From Thiohalobacter sp. (GTDB taxonomy: Bacteria; Pseudomonadota; Gammaproteobacteria; DSM-19610), in NCBI GenBank assembly GCA_026984835.1, contig JALSRI010000179.1, forward strand, positions 1 through 38,225: a stretch of 38,225 nt of DNA, written 5' to 3'. Both the position numbers and the translations under genes were made by a program. The notes below the pieces were generated by a model. The model saw only the letters and a list, made by a program, of their open reading frames with translations. It was not told where the DNA came from and did not search any database. Of this stretch, positions 1 to 9,456 are shown in pieces (positions within the stretch are counted from its first letter, which is position 1; every line of letters starts with the position of its first letter).

Positions 1-108
1 TTCGAAGGCCGCCAGGGCCCCGGCGGCCGCACCCACCTGGTGAGCCCGGCCATGGCCGCCGCCGCTGCGGTGGCGGGGCATTTTGTGGATGTAAGGGAGA
101 TGGATTGA
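1..108 (+). CDS. leuC: 3-isopropylmalate dehydratase large subunit, C-terminal end (partial)
   Basis: Frame 1 is open from the window edge to TGA at 106-108 and gives the last 35 residues. They contain [20 protein letters not shown], the conserved C-terminal signature of LeuC, the iron-sulfur subunit of isopropylmalate isomerase (aconitase family). The enzyme converts 2-isopropylmalate to 3-isopropylmalate in leucine synthesis. The start lies outside the window. The partner subunit leuD follows after a 150-bp spacer that holds a palindromic repeat. Confidence 0.93.
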   Translation, partial: FEGRQGPGGRTHLVSPAMAAAAAVAGHFVDVREMD

Positions 109-115
109 TGGAAAA

Positions 116-228
116 CTGCCAAGACACCAGCAACGCCATGAAAAACAAAGCGCTTTTTCGCCCGGTACGCTGCGCGTGTGGCCGAAAACAACAAAACGGT
201 TTTCTTGGCGCTCTTGGCGTCTTGGCGG
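116..228. repeat. Palindromic intergenic element, copy 1 (CCAAGACGCC-type arms)
   Basis: The right arm at 204-228 reads CTTGGCG-CTCTTGGCG-TCTTGGCGG. It is essentially identical to the right arm of the element at 2136-2159. The left arm at 116-140 is a decayed complement that keeps TGCCAAGAC and AACGCCA. Between them lie A/T-rich runs and a GC core around 161-178 (GTACGCTGCGCGTG), which on the minus strand carries the CGCGCAGCG core shared with the other elements. It fills the leuC-leuD spacer. A GTG-started extension of leuD from 178 would be translated from this repeat and is rejected. Confidence 0.7.
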
Positions 229-258
229 CTCATTGACTGTTTTATCCGAGTACCCACC

Positions 259-894
259 ATGCAGAAATTCACACGACTCGACGGCCTGGTGATGCCGCTC
301 GACCGCCCCAACGTCGATACCGACGCCATCATTCCGAAACAGTACCTGAAGTCGGTCAAGCGCAGCGGTTTCGGGCCCAACCTGTTCGACGACTGGCGCT
401 ACCTGGATCCGGGCGAGCCGGGCCAGGACCACGGCAAGCGGCGGCCGAACCCGGATTTCGTCATGAACCAGCCGCGCTACCAGGGCGCCAGCATCCTGCT
501 GGGACGCGAGAATTTCGGCTGCGGCTCGTCGCGCGAGCACGCCGTGTGGGCGCTGGAGGATGCCGGTTTCCGGGTGGTGATCGCGCCCGGCTTCGCCGAC
601 ATCTTCTTCAACAACTGCTTCAAGAACGGCGTGCTGCCCGTCGTGCTGGACGAGGCCGTGGTCGACCGGCTGTTCGAGGAGGTCGAGGCCAGGGAGGGCT
701 ACCGGCTGGTGGTGGACCTGGAAGCCCAAACCATCACCACGCCGGACGGCGAGGCGATCCCCTTCGAGGTCGACGCGTTCCGCAAGTACTGCCTGCTGAA
801 CGGGCTGGACGACATCGGCCTGACCCTGCAGCACGCCGACGACATCCGCGCCTATGAGGAACGGCGCCGCCAGGAGGCGCCGTGGTTGTTCTGA
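259..894 (+). CDS. leuD: 3-isopropylmalate dehydratase small subunit
   Basis: The 211-residue protein has the usual LeuD length (about 200-215). It begins [20 protein letters not shown] and carries the swivel-domain signature [12 protein letters not shown] (about residues 91-102). It pairs with LeuC to isomerise 2-isopropylmalate in leucine synthesis in the cytoplasm. The ATG at 259 was chosen because homologues start at MxxFxxLxGxxxPLDRxNVDTD. The in-frame GTG at 178 would add 27 residues encoded by a repeat. The Shine-Dalgarno sequence is weak, so translation may depend on leuC. leuB follows after 56 bp. Confidence 0.95.
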   Translation: MQKFTRLDGLVMPLDRPNVDTDAIIPKQYLKSVKRSGFGPNLFDDWRYLDPGEPGQDHGKRRPNPDFVMNQPRYQGASILLGRENFGCGSSREHAVWALEDAGFRVVIAPGFADIFFNNCFKNGVLPVVLDEAVVDRLFEEVEAREGYRLVVDLEAQTITTPDGEAIPFEVDAFRKYCLLNGLDDIGLTLQHADDIRAYEERRRQEAPWLF

Positions 895-950
895 CCAGCT
901 TTCGGCGGACACGGCAATGTGAATTCGATTTCGAACACAGGATTTGAATC

Positions 951-2021
951 ATGACCAGGAAGATACTGATATTGCCCGGCGACGGCATCGGCCCCGAGAT
1001 CGTCGCGGAGGCCGTCAAGGTGCTGGACCGGCTCAAGGCCGACGGCCTGGACATCGAACTGGAGCAGGGCCTGGTCGGCGGCGCGGCCTATGACGCCATG
1101 GGCCATCCGCTGCCCGAAGAGACGCTGGCGCAGGCGCGCGCCGCCGACGCCGTGCTGCTGGGCGCGGTGGGCGGGCCCCGGTACGAAGCGCTGGAGCGGT
1201 CGCTGCGGCCGGAGCAGGGGCTGCTGGGGCTGCGCGCCGGGCTGGGACTGTTCTCCAACCTGCGTCCGGCCATCCTCTATCCGCAGCTCGCCGACGCCTC
1301 CACCCTCAAGCCCGAGGTGGTCTCCGGCCTGGACATCCTGATCGTGCGCGAGCTGACCGGGGGCATCTACTTCGGTCAGCCGCGCGGCGTGCGTACGCTG
1401 GACAACGGCGAGAAGGAGGGCTTCAATACCCTGGTCTACCGCGAATCCGAGATCGAGCGCATCGGTCGCTCGGCCTTCGAGATCGCCCGCAAGCGCGGCG
1501 GGCGCCTGTGCTCGGTGGACAAGGCCAACGTGCTGGAAGTCACCGAACTGTGGCGCCAGGTCATGGTGCGCCTGGCCGGGGAATACCCGGACGTGGAACT
1601 CAGCCACATGTACGTGGACAATGCCGCCATGCAGCTGGTGCGGGCGCCCAGGCAGTTCGACGTCATGGTCACCACCAACATGTTCGGCGACATCCTGTCG
1701 GATGCCGCCGCCATGCTGACCGGTTCCATCGGCATGTTGCCCTCGGCTTCGCTGGACGCCGCCGGCAAGGGCATGTACGAGCCCATCCACGGCTCGGCGC
1801 CTGACATCGCCGGCCAGGGTGTGGCCAACCCCCTGGCCACTCTCCTGTCGGTGGCCATGATGCTGCGCTACAGCCTGGACGAGCCGGCCGCCGCCGACCG
1901 CATCGAGGCCGCCGTCGGCCGGGTGCTGGACCAGGGCCTGCGCACGCCCGACATCGCCGCCGAGGGCCAGCCGACGGTGGGCACGGCGGAAATGGGCGAC
2001 GCCGTGGTAGCCGCATTGTGA
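951..2021 (+). CDS. leuB: 3-isopropylmalate dehydrogenase
   Basis: The 356-residue protein is full length for LeuB. It oxidises and decarboxylates 3-isopropylmalate to 2-ketoisocaproate with NAD+. Visible signatures are [11 protein letters not shown] at the N-terminus, the substrate loop [24 protein letters not shown], the metal-binding stretch [19 protein letters not shown], and the NAD-binding loop [22 protein letters not shown] lies about 8 bp before the ATG. It is the third leucine gene in the row. The spacer after it holds a second palindromic element and then asd. Confidence 0.97.
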   Translation: MTRKILILPGDGIGPEIVAEAVKVLDRLKADGLDIELEQGLVGGAAYDAMGHPLPEETLAQARAADAVLLGAVGGPRYEALERSLRPEQGLLGLRAGLGLFSNLRPAILYPQLADASTLKPEVVSGLDILIVRELTGGIYFGQPRGVRTLDNGEKEGFNTLVYRESEIERIGRSAFEIARKRGGRLCSVDKANVLEVTELWRQVMVRLAGEYPDVELSHMYVDNAAMQLVRAPRQFDVMVTTNMFGDILSDAAAMLTGSIGMLPSASLDAAGKGMYEPIHGSAPDIAGQGVANPLATLLSVAMMLRYSLDEPAAADRIEAAVGRVLDQGLRTPDIAAEGQPTVGTAEMGDAVVAAL

Positions 2022-2031
2022 AAAGATATCA

Positions 2032-2159
2032 CCGCCAAGACGCCAAGGGCGCCAAGAATACGCCAAGCAATACGTATTCTGTTTCTGGCCGCGCGCGCAG
2101 CGCGCCGGTCGAAAAAAAGAGTTTTTTGTTTTTTCCTGGCGCTCTTGGCGTCTTGGCGG
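2032..2159. repeat. Palindromic intergenic element, copy 2 (CCAAGACGCC-type arms)
   Basis: The left arm at 2032-2056 (CCGCCAAGACGCCAAGGGCG plus CCAAG) and the right arm at 2136-2159 (CTGGCGCTCTTGGCGTCTTG plus GCGG) are inverted complements with one main mismatch and one end gap over 24-25 bases. The centre holds GGCCGCGCGCGCAGCGCGCC (about 2088-2107) followed by A- and T-runs. The element fills almost all of the leuB-asd spacer. A 63-codon ORF starting at 2018 runs straight through it and is repeat-derived, not a gene. Confidence 0.85.
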
Positions 2160-2205
2160 TTGATTTTTTTGAGCTATACAGCAGTCCCGAATCACAGGAG
2201 TCGTT

Positions 2206-3228
2206 ATGAGTCGCACTTTTGATGTCGCCGTGGTCGGCGCCACCGGCGCGGTGGGGGAGACCATGCTGGAGATCCTGGCCGAGCGCAAGTTCCCGGTCGG
2301 CCAGGTATACGCGCTGGCCAGCGAGCGCTCGGCCGGCAAGCAGGTGCAGTTCGGCAACCGGCGGCTGACGGTGCAGGACCTGGCCGGGTTCGATTTCTCG
2401 AAGGCGCAGATCGGCCTGTTCTCGGCCGGCGCCTCCATTTCGAAGGACTATGCGCCCAGGGCTGCAGCCGCCGGCTGCGTGGTGGTCGACAACACCTCGC
2501 AGTTCCGCTACGACGACGAGATACCGCTGGTGGTGCCGGAGGTCAACCCGGGCAGCATCGCCGACCATACCCGCCACGGCATCATCGCCAATCCCAACTG
2601 CTCCACCATCCAGATGCTGGTGGCCCTGAAGCCCCTGCACGACGCGGCGCGCATCGAGCGCATCAACGTCTGCACCTACCAGGCCGTCTCCGGCACCGGC
2701 AAGGAAGCCATCGAGGAGCTGGCGACCCAGAGCGCCCGGCTGTTGAACGGCCAACCCATAGAGACCCAGGTCTACCCGAAACAGATCGCCTTCAACGTCC
2801 TGCCCCATATCGACGTGTTCCAGGACAACGGCTATACCAAGGAAGAAATGAAAATGGTCTGGGAGACCCGCAAGATCATGGGTGACGAGAGCATCCAGGT
2901 GAACCCCACGGCGGTGCGTGTGCCGGTGTTCTACGGCCATTCCGAAGCGGTCCATATCGAGACCCGCGACAAGCTGACGGCCGAGGCGGCGCGCGCGCTG
3001 CTGGAAAAGGCGCCCGGCGTGGTGGTGCTGGACGAGCACCGTGATGGCGGCTATCCGACCGCCGTCACCGAGGGCGCCGGCCATGACCCGGTGTACGTGG
3101 GTCGCATTCGCGAGGATATCTCGCATCCCAGAGGTTTAGATTTATGGGTAGTCGCCGATAATGTGCGCAAAGGGGCAGCCCTGAACAGTATCCAGATTGC
3201 TGAGATACTGGTGAAAGATTATCTCTGA
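2206..3228 (+). CDS. asd: Aspartate-semialdehyde dehydrogenase
   Basis: The 340-residue protein reduces aspartyl phosphate to aspartate semialdehyde with NADPH, the branch point to lysine/diaminopimelate, methionine and threonine. Visible signatures are the Rossmann motif VVGATGAVGETM (residues 9-20), the active-site cysteine in NPNCST (Cys132), and HIDVFQDNGYTKEEMKM. AGGAG at 2196-2200 sits 5 bp before the ATG. The asd-fimV adjacency is conserved in gammaproteobacteria. Transcription may come from the leu genes through the repeat-bearing spacer. No separate promoter is obvious. Confidence 0.97.
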   Translation: MSRTFDVAVVGATGAVGETMLEILAERKFPVGQVYALASERSAGKQVQFGNRRLTVQDLAGFDFSKAQIGLFSAGASISKDYAPRAAAAGCVVVDNTSQFRYDDEIPLVVPEVNPGSIADHTRHGIIANPNCSTIQMLVALKPLHDAARIERINVCTYQAVSGTGKEAIEELATQSARLLNGQPIETQVYPKQIAFNVLPHIDVFQDNGYTKEEMKMVWETRKIMGDESIQVNPTAVRVPVFYGHSEAVHIETRDKLTAEAARALLEKAPGVVVLDEHRDGGYPTAVTEGAGHDPVYVGRIREDISHPRGLDLWVVADNVRKGAALNSIQIAEILVKDYL

Positions 3229-3337
3229 CAACGGGTTAGGGGTGATTCTGCAGGGCTTCTGTTTCGTGTTGAAAGGACTGGCCGGGAGAACGGCCGGGTG
3301 CGCCGGCACGGCGCGCCAGCGACAAAAGGGGACCTGT

Positions 3338-5875
3338 ATGTTTAGGAAATCGGCCTTGGTTCTGGCTATGGCAGGGACATTTGCCGGCGGCAATGTGGCA
3401 GCCCTGGGACTCGGTGACATCGAGCTCAAATCGGCACTCAACCAGCCGCTGGTCGCCGAAATCGAACTGCTCTCCGCGACGCCCGCCGAGATGGACGAGT
3501 TGAAGGTGTCGCTGGCGGCGCCGGACGCCTTCGCAAAGGCGGGCATCGATCGACCGCTGTTCCTCACCAAGTTCCGCTTCGACGTGACGCGCAACGCACA
3601 AGGCAAGCCGGTCCTGATGGTCACCAGCCGGAAGCCGGTGCGGGAACCCTTCCTGGACTTCATGCTGGAACTGTCCTGGAGCAAGGGCCGGCTGTTGCGC
3701 GAGTACACGGTGCTGATCGATCCCCCGGCCACCATGCCGGCGGCGGCACCTGCCGTCGCCCAGGCGCCGGCCACCACGGCTGCCCCGAGCCACACGGCCC
3801 CCGTGCCGCGCGCATCCACCCCGGCGCCGGCCCCGGCGGCCTACAGCCGCGCCCCGGTATCCGCGGCGCCCGGCGAGTATGGCCCCACCAGGCGCAACGA
3901 CACCCTGTGGAAGATCGCCGAGCAGGTTCGACCGGACACCGGCGTCAGCATCGAACAGACCATGCTGGGCCTGTTGCGCGCCAATCCGCAGGCCTTTTTC
4001 GGTAACAACATCAACAACCTAAAGGCCGGTTACATCCTGCGTGTCCCCAGCCGCGAAGAGATGACCTCGATCGGCCGCGCCGAAGCGCTGCGCGAGGCCC
4101 GGGCCCAGTACGCGGCCTGGAAGGCGGCACGCAGCAACCCTGCCCAGGCCGCCGCGGTGGCACCGGCCACCAGGCTGCAGCTGGTGGCGCCGGAACTGGG
4201 TGAGGCCAGCAGCGGTACCGTCGGCCAGGGTGCCGAAGAGACCGCCAGCCTGGAGGCGCTGAAACGCGAACTGGTGCTGGCCAACGAAGCCATGGAGGCC
4301 CAGCGCCGCGAGAGCGAGGACATGTCGAAGCGCCTGTCCATGCTCGAGGAACAGATTACCAACATGCAGCGCCTGATCCAGCTCAAGGACGACGAGCTAG
4401 CGCGCCTGCAGGCCATGGCCGGTGAGCAGCCGCCGGATGCCGCTGCCATTGCGGCTGAGGATGCGGCTGAGGATGCGGCGGCCACGCCGGCCACACCGGC
4501 CACCGAAGTCGAAGCCACGGTCGCCGAAGCCGGCGAGGGCACGGACACCGCCGGCGCCGGGCCCGACCAGACTGCGGCAGAGCCCTCTACCGTGGCCGTG
4601 GTCGACGCCGAAGGCATGGAAGCCCCCGCGGACGCGGCCGCCGGCACGCCGGAAGCGGGCACGCCTGCTGCGGCCGAGCAGCCGGCCACGGCCGGGCAGC
4701 CTGTCGCGGCCGACGAACCGCTGGACGACATGGCGCCGGCCGATACCGATGAATCCGCCGCGCCGCCTGTCGACGAGGTGCCGGTGCCCGCGGTGGTCAC
4801 CACCGAACCGGTCGAAACCGGCTTCGTGGACCGCCTGCTGGCCAACCCGGTGTACCTGGGCGCCGGCGCCGGCGTACTGGCGCTGCTGGCCTTCTTCGGC
4901 CTGCGCCGCCGCCGCGGTGTGGAGACCGAGTTCCAGGAGAGCATCCTGCGGGCCAGCGCCGACGACGAGGCCGACGGTGAGCAGGCCGCTTTCACCGAGC
5001 CGCAGTCGCAGGACCAGGCGAGCAGCGAATCCTCCCTGCTCAGCGAGTTCGCGGTCAGCGACATGGGTTCGATCAAGAACGAGGGCGAGGCCGACCCGCT
5101 GTCCGAGGCGGATGTCTACCTGGCCTACGGCCGCTACCAGCAGGCCGAGGAACTGATCCGCGAAGCACTCGAGAAGGAGCCCGAGCGCGAGGACGTCAAC
5201 CTCAAGCTGCTGGAAGTGTTCCTGGCCACCCAGAACCAGGGCGCCTTCGACGAGCATGCCCAGGCCATCCTGGCGCGGCTGGAAAATACCGCCGATCCCA
5301 TGTGGACCAAGGTGGCGGCCATGGGTCGGGAGCTCAGCCCGGACAACCCGCTGTACCAGGAGGATGCGGATGCGCAGGGTGCCGAAACGGCAGCCGACGA
5401 CAGCCTGGATTTCGACATCGAGGAAGTCAGCCGCTCGCTCGACGAGGCCGCCAGCCTGGACACGGAAAACCCGGAGGCGCCCACCGCCGATGCCGGCGAA
5501 GGGCTCGAGTTCGACATGGACCTCGGCGACGACAGCCAGGCCGGCGACGGTGCGGCCTTCGAGGAGCCGGGCGCGGGCGCGGGTGCGCCCGACCGCCAGG
5601 AAGACACCTCCACGACGGCCACCGCCAGCGCCGACGAGGGCCTGGACTTCGACATCGAGAACTTCGGTGATCTGGGCGATGCCGAACCCGCGGAGGCCAC
5701 GCAGGACGGCGAGCTGGCCGAGCTGGACGAGGTGTCGACCAAGCTGGACCTGGCCCGGGCCTACATCGACATGGGCGACCCGGACGGCGCCCGCAGCATC
5801 CTCGACGAAGTCCTGGAAGAGGGCAGCGACGAGCAGAAGAACGAGGCCCAGGACATCATGGCCAAGATCGCCTGA
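3338..5875 (+). CDS. fimV: FimV-family peptidoglycan-binding polar hub protein
   Basis: The 845-residue protein organises polar type IV pilus and twitching functions in relatives. Visible parts are a signal peptide (residues about 1-22), the FimV N-terminal domain (GLGDIELKSALNQPL...), a LysM-like domain (about 187-245, NDTLWKIAEQV), a coiled coil (about 305-350), a long Ala/Pro/Glu-rich linker, a membrane segment (YLGAGAGVLALLAFFGL, about 507-523) followed by an RRRR stop, a TPR-like region, three acidic L-D/E-F-D repeats (near 5407, 5506, 5641), and the conserved FimV C-terminal motif. The start at 3338 follows AAAAGGGG and begins at the signal peptide. An in-frame ATG at 3242 would add 32 unlikely residues. 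Confidence 0.93.
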   Translation: MFRKSALVLAMAGTFAGGNVAALGLGDIELKSALNQPLVAEIELLSATPAEMDELKVSLAAPDAFAKAGIDRPLFLTKFRFDVTRNAQGKPVLMVTSRKPVREPFLDFMLELSWSKGRLLREYTVLIDPPATMPAAAPAVAQAPATTAAPSHTAPVPRASTPAPAPAAYSRAPVSAAPGEYGPTRRNDTLWKIAEQVRPDTGVSIEQTMLGLLRANPQAFFGNNINNLKAGYILRVPSREEMTSIGRAEALREARAQYAAWKAARSNPAQAAAVAPATRLQLVAPELGEASSGTVGQGAEETASLEALKRELVLANEAMEAQRRESEDMSKRLSMLEEQITNMQRLIQLKDDELARLQAMAGEQPPDAAAIAAEDAAEDAAATPATPATEVEATVAEAGEGTDTAGAGPDQTAAEPSTVAVVDAEGMEAPADAAAGTPEAGTPAAAEQPATAGQPVAADEPLDDMAPADTDESAAPPVDEVPVPAVVTTEPVETGFVDRLLANPVYLGAGAGVLALLAFFGLRRRRGVETEFQESILRASADDEADGEQAAFTEPQSQDQASSESSLLSEFAVSDMGSIKNEGEADPLSEADVYLAYGRYQQAEELIREALEKEPEREDVNLKLLEVFLATQNQGAFDEHAQAILARLENTADPMWTKVAAMGRELSPDNPLYQEDADAQGAETAADDSLDFDIEEVSRSLDEAASLDTENPEAPTADAGEGLEFDMDLGDDSQAGDGAAFEEPGAGAGAPDRQEDTSTTATASADEGLDFDIENFGDLGDAEPAEATQDGELAELDEVSTKLDLARAYIDMGDPDGARSILDEVLEEGSDEQKNEAQDIMAKIA

Positions 5876-5896
5876 AAACCCCGTTCGAAGCAGGGC

Positions 5897-5925
5897 AAAA
5901 AAGGGGCGCCGCGGCGCCCCTTTTT
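5897..5925 (+). terminator. Intrinsic terminator after fimV (possibly bidirectional)
   Basis: A perfect palindrome, AAAAAGGGGCGCC-GC-GGCGCCCCTTTTT, lies 22 bp after the fimV stop. It has a GC stem with a poly-T tail on the plus strand and, by symmetry, on the minus strand. Confidence 0.88.
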
Positions 5926-5937
5926 CATGCCAGCCGG

Positions 5938-5943
5938 TATAAT
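5938..5943 (+). promoter_or_regulatory. Candidate -10 box upstream of the CbiM-like gene
   Basis: A perfect TATAAT lies 31 bp before the ATG at 5975 and directly after the fimV terminator, where a new promoter is expected. No recognisable -35 is seen at 16-18 bp spacing. Confidence 0.35.
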
Positions 5944-5974
5944 CCCGGACAGGAGTTCAGACCCGGAGCCGCGC

Positions 5975-6640
5975 ATGGATTTCCCCGCCGAACTGATACC
6001 CGCGGGCCTCTTGTGGCCGGCCAACCTGCTGTTCGGTCTGCTGGTGCTGGCGGCCGTCGCCCGCGCGCCGCTGACACGCCTGCTGGAGAACGAATTCTCG
6101 CACGTCTACTTCGCCGCCTGCGTGGTGCTGCTGGTGCTGTGGAACACCCGTGTCGGGGTGCTGCCGGCGCTCAATTTCCACCTGCTCGGCGTGACCAGCG
6201 TGACCCTCATGTTCGGCTGGTCCTACGCGGTGCTGGCGGTGCTCATCGCGGTGGTCGGCAGCCTGCTGAACGGCGGTGGCAGCTTCACCGCCCTGGGTCT
6301 CAACGCCCTGGTCATGGGCGGCATCCCCGTCTTCACCACCTGGTTGCTGCTGCAGCTGGCCCAGCGCCGCCTGCCCCACAACTTCTTCATCTACATCTAC
6401 ATCAACGGTTTCCTGGCCGCCGGCCTGTCCATCCTGCTGGCGAGCACCGCCGGCGCCCTGGTGATGCTGGCCACCAACGCCCACAGCGCCGACTGGCTGA
6501 GCTACCAGTACTACCCCTACTTCCCCATGGTGTTCTTCTCCGAGGCGCTGCTCAACGGCATGGTCATGACGGCCATGGTGGCGCTGCGCCCGGCCTGGGT
6601 CTGCAGCTTCGATGACAATCTGTATCTCAAGAACAAGTAG
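5975..6640 (+). CDS. CbiM-like energy-coupling factor transporter permease (orphan)
   Basis: The 221-residue, very hydrophobic protein has about six membrane segments. GSLLNGGGSFTALGLNALVMGGIP resembles the core of CbiM/NikM-type S-components, which bring cobalt or nickel through ECF transporters; this comparison is from family memory. The ATG at 5975 has GGAG 7 bp upstream. Unlike CbiM/NikM, which start MHIP/MHIM with His2 as a metal ligand, this protein starts MDFP and has no early histidine. No ECF ATPase or T-component lies nearby. The substrate is unknown. It is followed 3 bp later by truA, so the two are likely cotranscribed. Confidence 0.7.
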   Translation: MDFPAELIPAGLLWPANLLFGLLVLAAVARAPLTRLLENEFSHVYFAACVVLLVLWNTRVGVLPALNFHLLGVTSVTLMFGWSYAVLAVLIAVVGSLLNGGGSFTALGLNALVMGGIPVFTTWLLLQLAQRRLPHNFFIYIYINGFLAAGLSILLASTAGALVMLATNAHSADWLSYQYYPYFPMVFFSEALLNGMVMTAMVALRPAWVCSFDDNLYLKNK

Positions 6641-6643
6641 TCG

Positions 6644-7423
6644 ATGCGTCTCGCCTGCGGTATCGAGTACGACGGTTCGGGCTTCAGCGGCTGGCAGCGC
6701 CAGCCCGGCAGCCGCACCGTGCAGGGGGAAGTCGAGCGGGCGCTGTCGTATGTCGCCGACCACCCGGTAGAACTGGCCTGCGCCGGTCGCACCGACGCCG
6801 GCGTGCACGCCACCGCCCAGGTGGTGCATTTCGACTCCGACGCCCCGCGCAGCGAGCGTTCCTGGCTGCTGGGTGCCAACGCCAACCTGCCCGACGACGT
6901 GCGCCTGTTGTGGGTGCGGCCGGTGACGGCGGATTTCCATGCCCGCTTCTCCGCTACCGCCCGCCGCTACCGCTACGTGATCCTCAACCGCCCGGTGGCC
7001 AGCGCCCTGGAGCGCGGCCGCACCACCTGGGAACGCCGGCCGCTGGACGAGAACCGCATGGCGGCCGGCGCCCGCCACCTGCTGGGCGAACACGACTTTT
7101 CTTCCTTCCGCGCCCTGGCCTGCCAGGCGAAGCACCCGGTGCGCACGGTCCACCGGCTGGAGGTCAGTCGCAGCGGCCCGTATGTCTACCTGGACGTGGA
7201 GGCCAACGCCTTCCTGCACCACATGGTGCGCAATATCGCCGGCGTGCTGATGGCGGTGGGTCGCCTGGAGGAACCGCCGGACTGGGTGGCGGAGGTGCTG
7301 GCGCACCGCGACCGGACCCGGGGCGGCGTGACCGCGCCGGCGGACGGGCTCTATCTGGTGGGGGTGAGCTATCCCGGCCACCACGGCATCCCCGCCGACG
7401 GCCAGTTGCCGAGCTTCGGCTAG
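6644..7423 (+). CDS. truA: tRNA pseudouridine(38-40) synthase
   Basis: The 259-residue protein modifies uridines 38, 39 and 40 in the anticodon stem-loop of many tRNAs. The catalytic aspartate is Asp51 in the motif AGRTDAGVHA. Other family signatures are YDGSGFSGWQRQP at the N-terminus, FHARFSATARRYRY, HDFSSFRA and FLHHMVRNIAGVLM. The start ATG is 3 bp after the permease stop. truA next to trpF and accD is a conserved gammaproteobacterial order. Confidence 0.96.
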   Translation: MRLACGIEYDGSGFSGWQRQPGSRTVQGEVERALSYVADHPVELACAGRTDAGVHATAQVVHFDSDAPRSERSWLLGANANLPDDVRLLWVRPVTADFHARFSATARRYRYVILNRPVASALERGRTTWERRPLDENRMAAGARHLLGEHDFSSFRALACQAKHPVRTVHRLEVSRSGPYVYLDVEANAFLHHMVRNIAGVLMAVGRLEEPPDWVAEVLAHRDRTRGGVTAPADGLYLVGVSYPGHHGIPADGQLPSFG

Positions 7424-7425
7424 GC

Positions 7426-7542
7426 GGGCGGCGTGGACTTTCCGGAAGAGGGGGCGAGGGCCATCATCCGGCGGCCACTCCGGAAACGAAGCGGAACGGC
7501 GTATATCGCTGGGCAACAAAGGGATCCGGGTCCACGCCGCCC
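7426..7542. repeat. Inverted-repeat element between truA and trpF
   Basis: Perfect 13-bp inverted repeats, GGGCGGCGTGGAC at 7426-7438 and GTCCACGCCGCCC at 7530-7542, bound a 117-bp element. Inside, TTTCCGGA (7439-7446) is complementary to TCCGGAAA (7479-7486). It begins 3 bp after the truA stop. It differs in sequence from the other repeats in the window. It could be a small non-autonomous mobile element or a structured 3' end; no T-run follows, so it is not a standard terminator. Confidence 0.65.
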
Positions 7543-7585
7543 TGTTCGCCGCACCGGCGCCGTGATGGGGTTCGTCGGGGGGTTC

Positions 7586-7594
7586 TGGTAACAT
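7586..7594 (+). promoter_or_regulatory. Candidate extended -10 promoter for trpF
   Basis: TG-G-TAACAT forms an extended -10 box 28 bp before the trpF ATG, after the inverted-repeat element. No good -35 is visible, which is acceptable for extended -10 promoters but keeps confidence low. Confidence 0.35.
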
Positions 7595-7622
7595 AGCGCT
7601 TTTACCGCGAAGAATCCGGGGC

Positions 7623-8232
7623 ATGCGCACGCGCGTCAAAATCTGTGGCATCACCCGCGGCGAGGATGTGCGGGCGGCGGCGGAGGGCGGTGCCGATGCC
7701 CTCGGGCTGGTGTTCTACGAACACAGTCCGCGGGCGGTGGGTATCGCGCAGGCGGTGGAACTGTGCCGGGCGCTGCCGCCCTTCGTGACCGTGACCGGCT
7801 TGTTCGTGAACGCGGGCGAGGCGCGGGTGCGCGAGGTGCTGGCCGCGGTGCCGCTGGACCTGCTGCAGTTCCACGGCAGCGAGACGGCCGGCGAGTGCGA
7901 AGGTTTCGGCCGGCCTTACATCAAGGCCATCGCCATGCGCGAGGGTGTCGACCCGCTGGCGGTCATGCAGGAACATCCGGAGGCCGCCGGCTTCCTGTTC
8001 GATGCCTGGCAGCCGGACATCCACGGCGGTGGCGGGGTCGTCTTCGACTGGGGACGTCTGCCGAAGCGGGCGCCGCGGCCCGTCATCCTGGCCGGCGGCC
8101 TGACGCCGGACAACGTGGCCGAGGCGATTCGTCGGGTGCGGCCCTGGGCGGTGGACGTCAGCAGCGGCGTGGAAGCATCGAAAGGCATCAAGTCGGCCGC
8201 ACGCATCGCGGCCTTCATGCGAGGAGTGGAAC

Positions 8233-8252
<20 letters not shown>
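7623..8252 (+). CDS. trpF: Phosphoribosylanthranilate isomerase
   Basis: The 209-residue TIM-barrel enzyme performs the Amadori rearrangement of phosphoribosylanthranilate in tryptophan synthesis. The catalytic cysteine is Cys7 in VKICGIT, and the catalytic aspartate is in FLFDAW. The phosphate-binding end is [11 protein letters not shown] and VDVSSGVE. It stands alone rather than fused to trpC. It heads a trpF-trpB-trpA cluster, so trpE, trpG, trpD and trpC must be elsewhere. Its 3' end overlaps trpB by 20 bp. Confidence 0.96.

Positions 8253-9452
<1,200 letters not shown>

Positions 9453-9456
<4 letters not shown>

Noticed and set aside
178-258. GTG-started N-terminal extension of leuD
   Set aside because: The added 27 residues come from a repeat, and homologues start at [11 protein letters not shown].
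2018-2209. 63-codon ORF between leuB and asd
   Set aside because: It is the plus-strand translation of the palindromic element at 2032-2159 and has no independent support.
852-2438. 528-codon open frame on the minus strand opposite leuB
   Set aside because: It is antisense to leuB and asd and includes translated repeat sequence. No recognisable domain is present.
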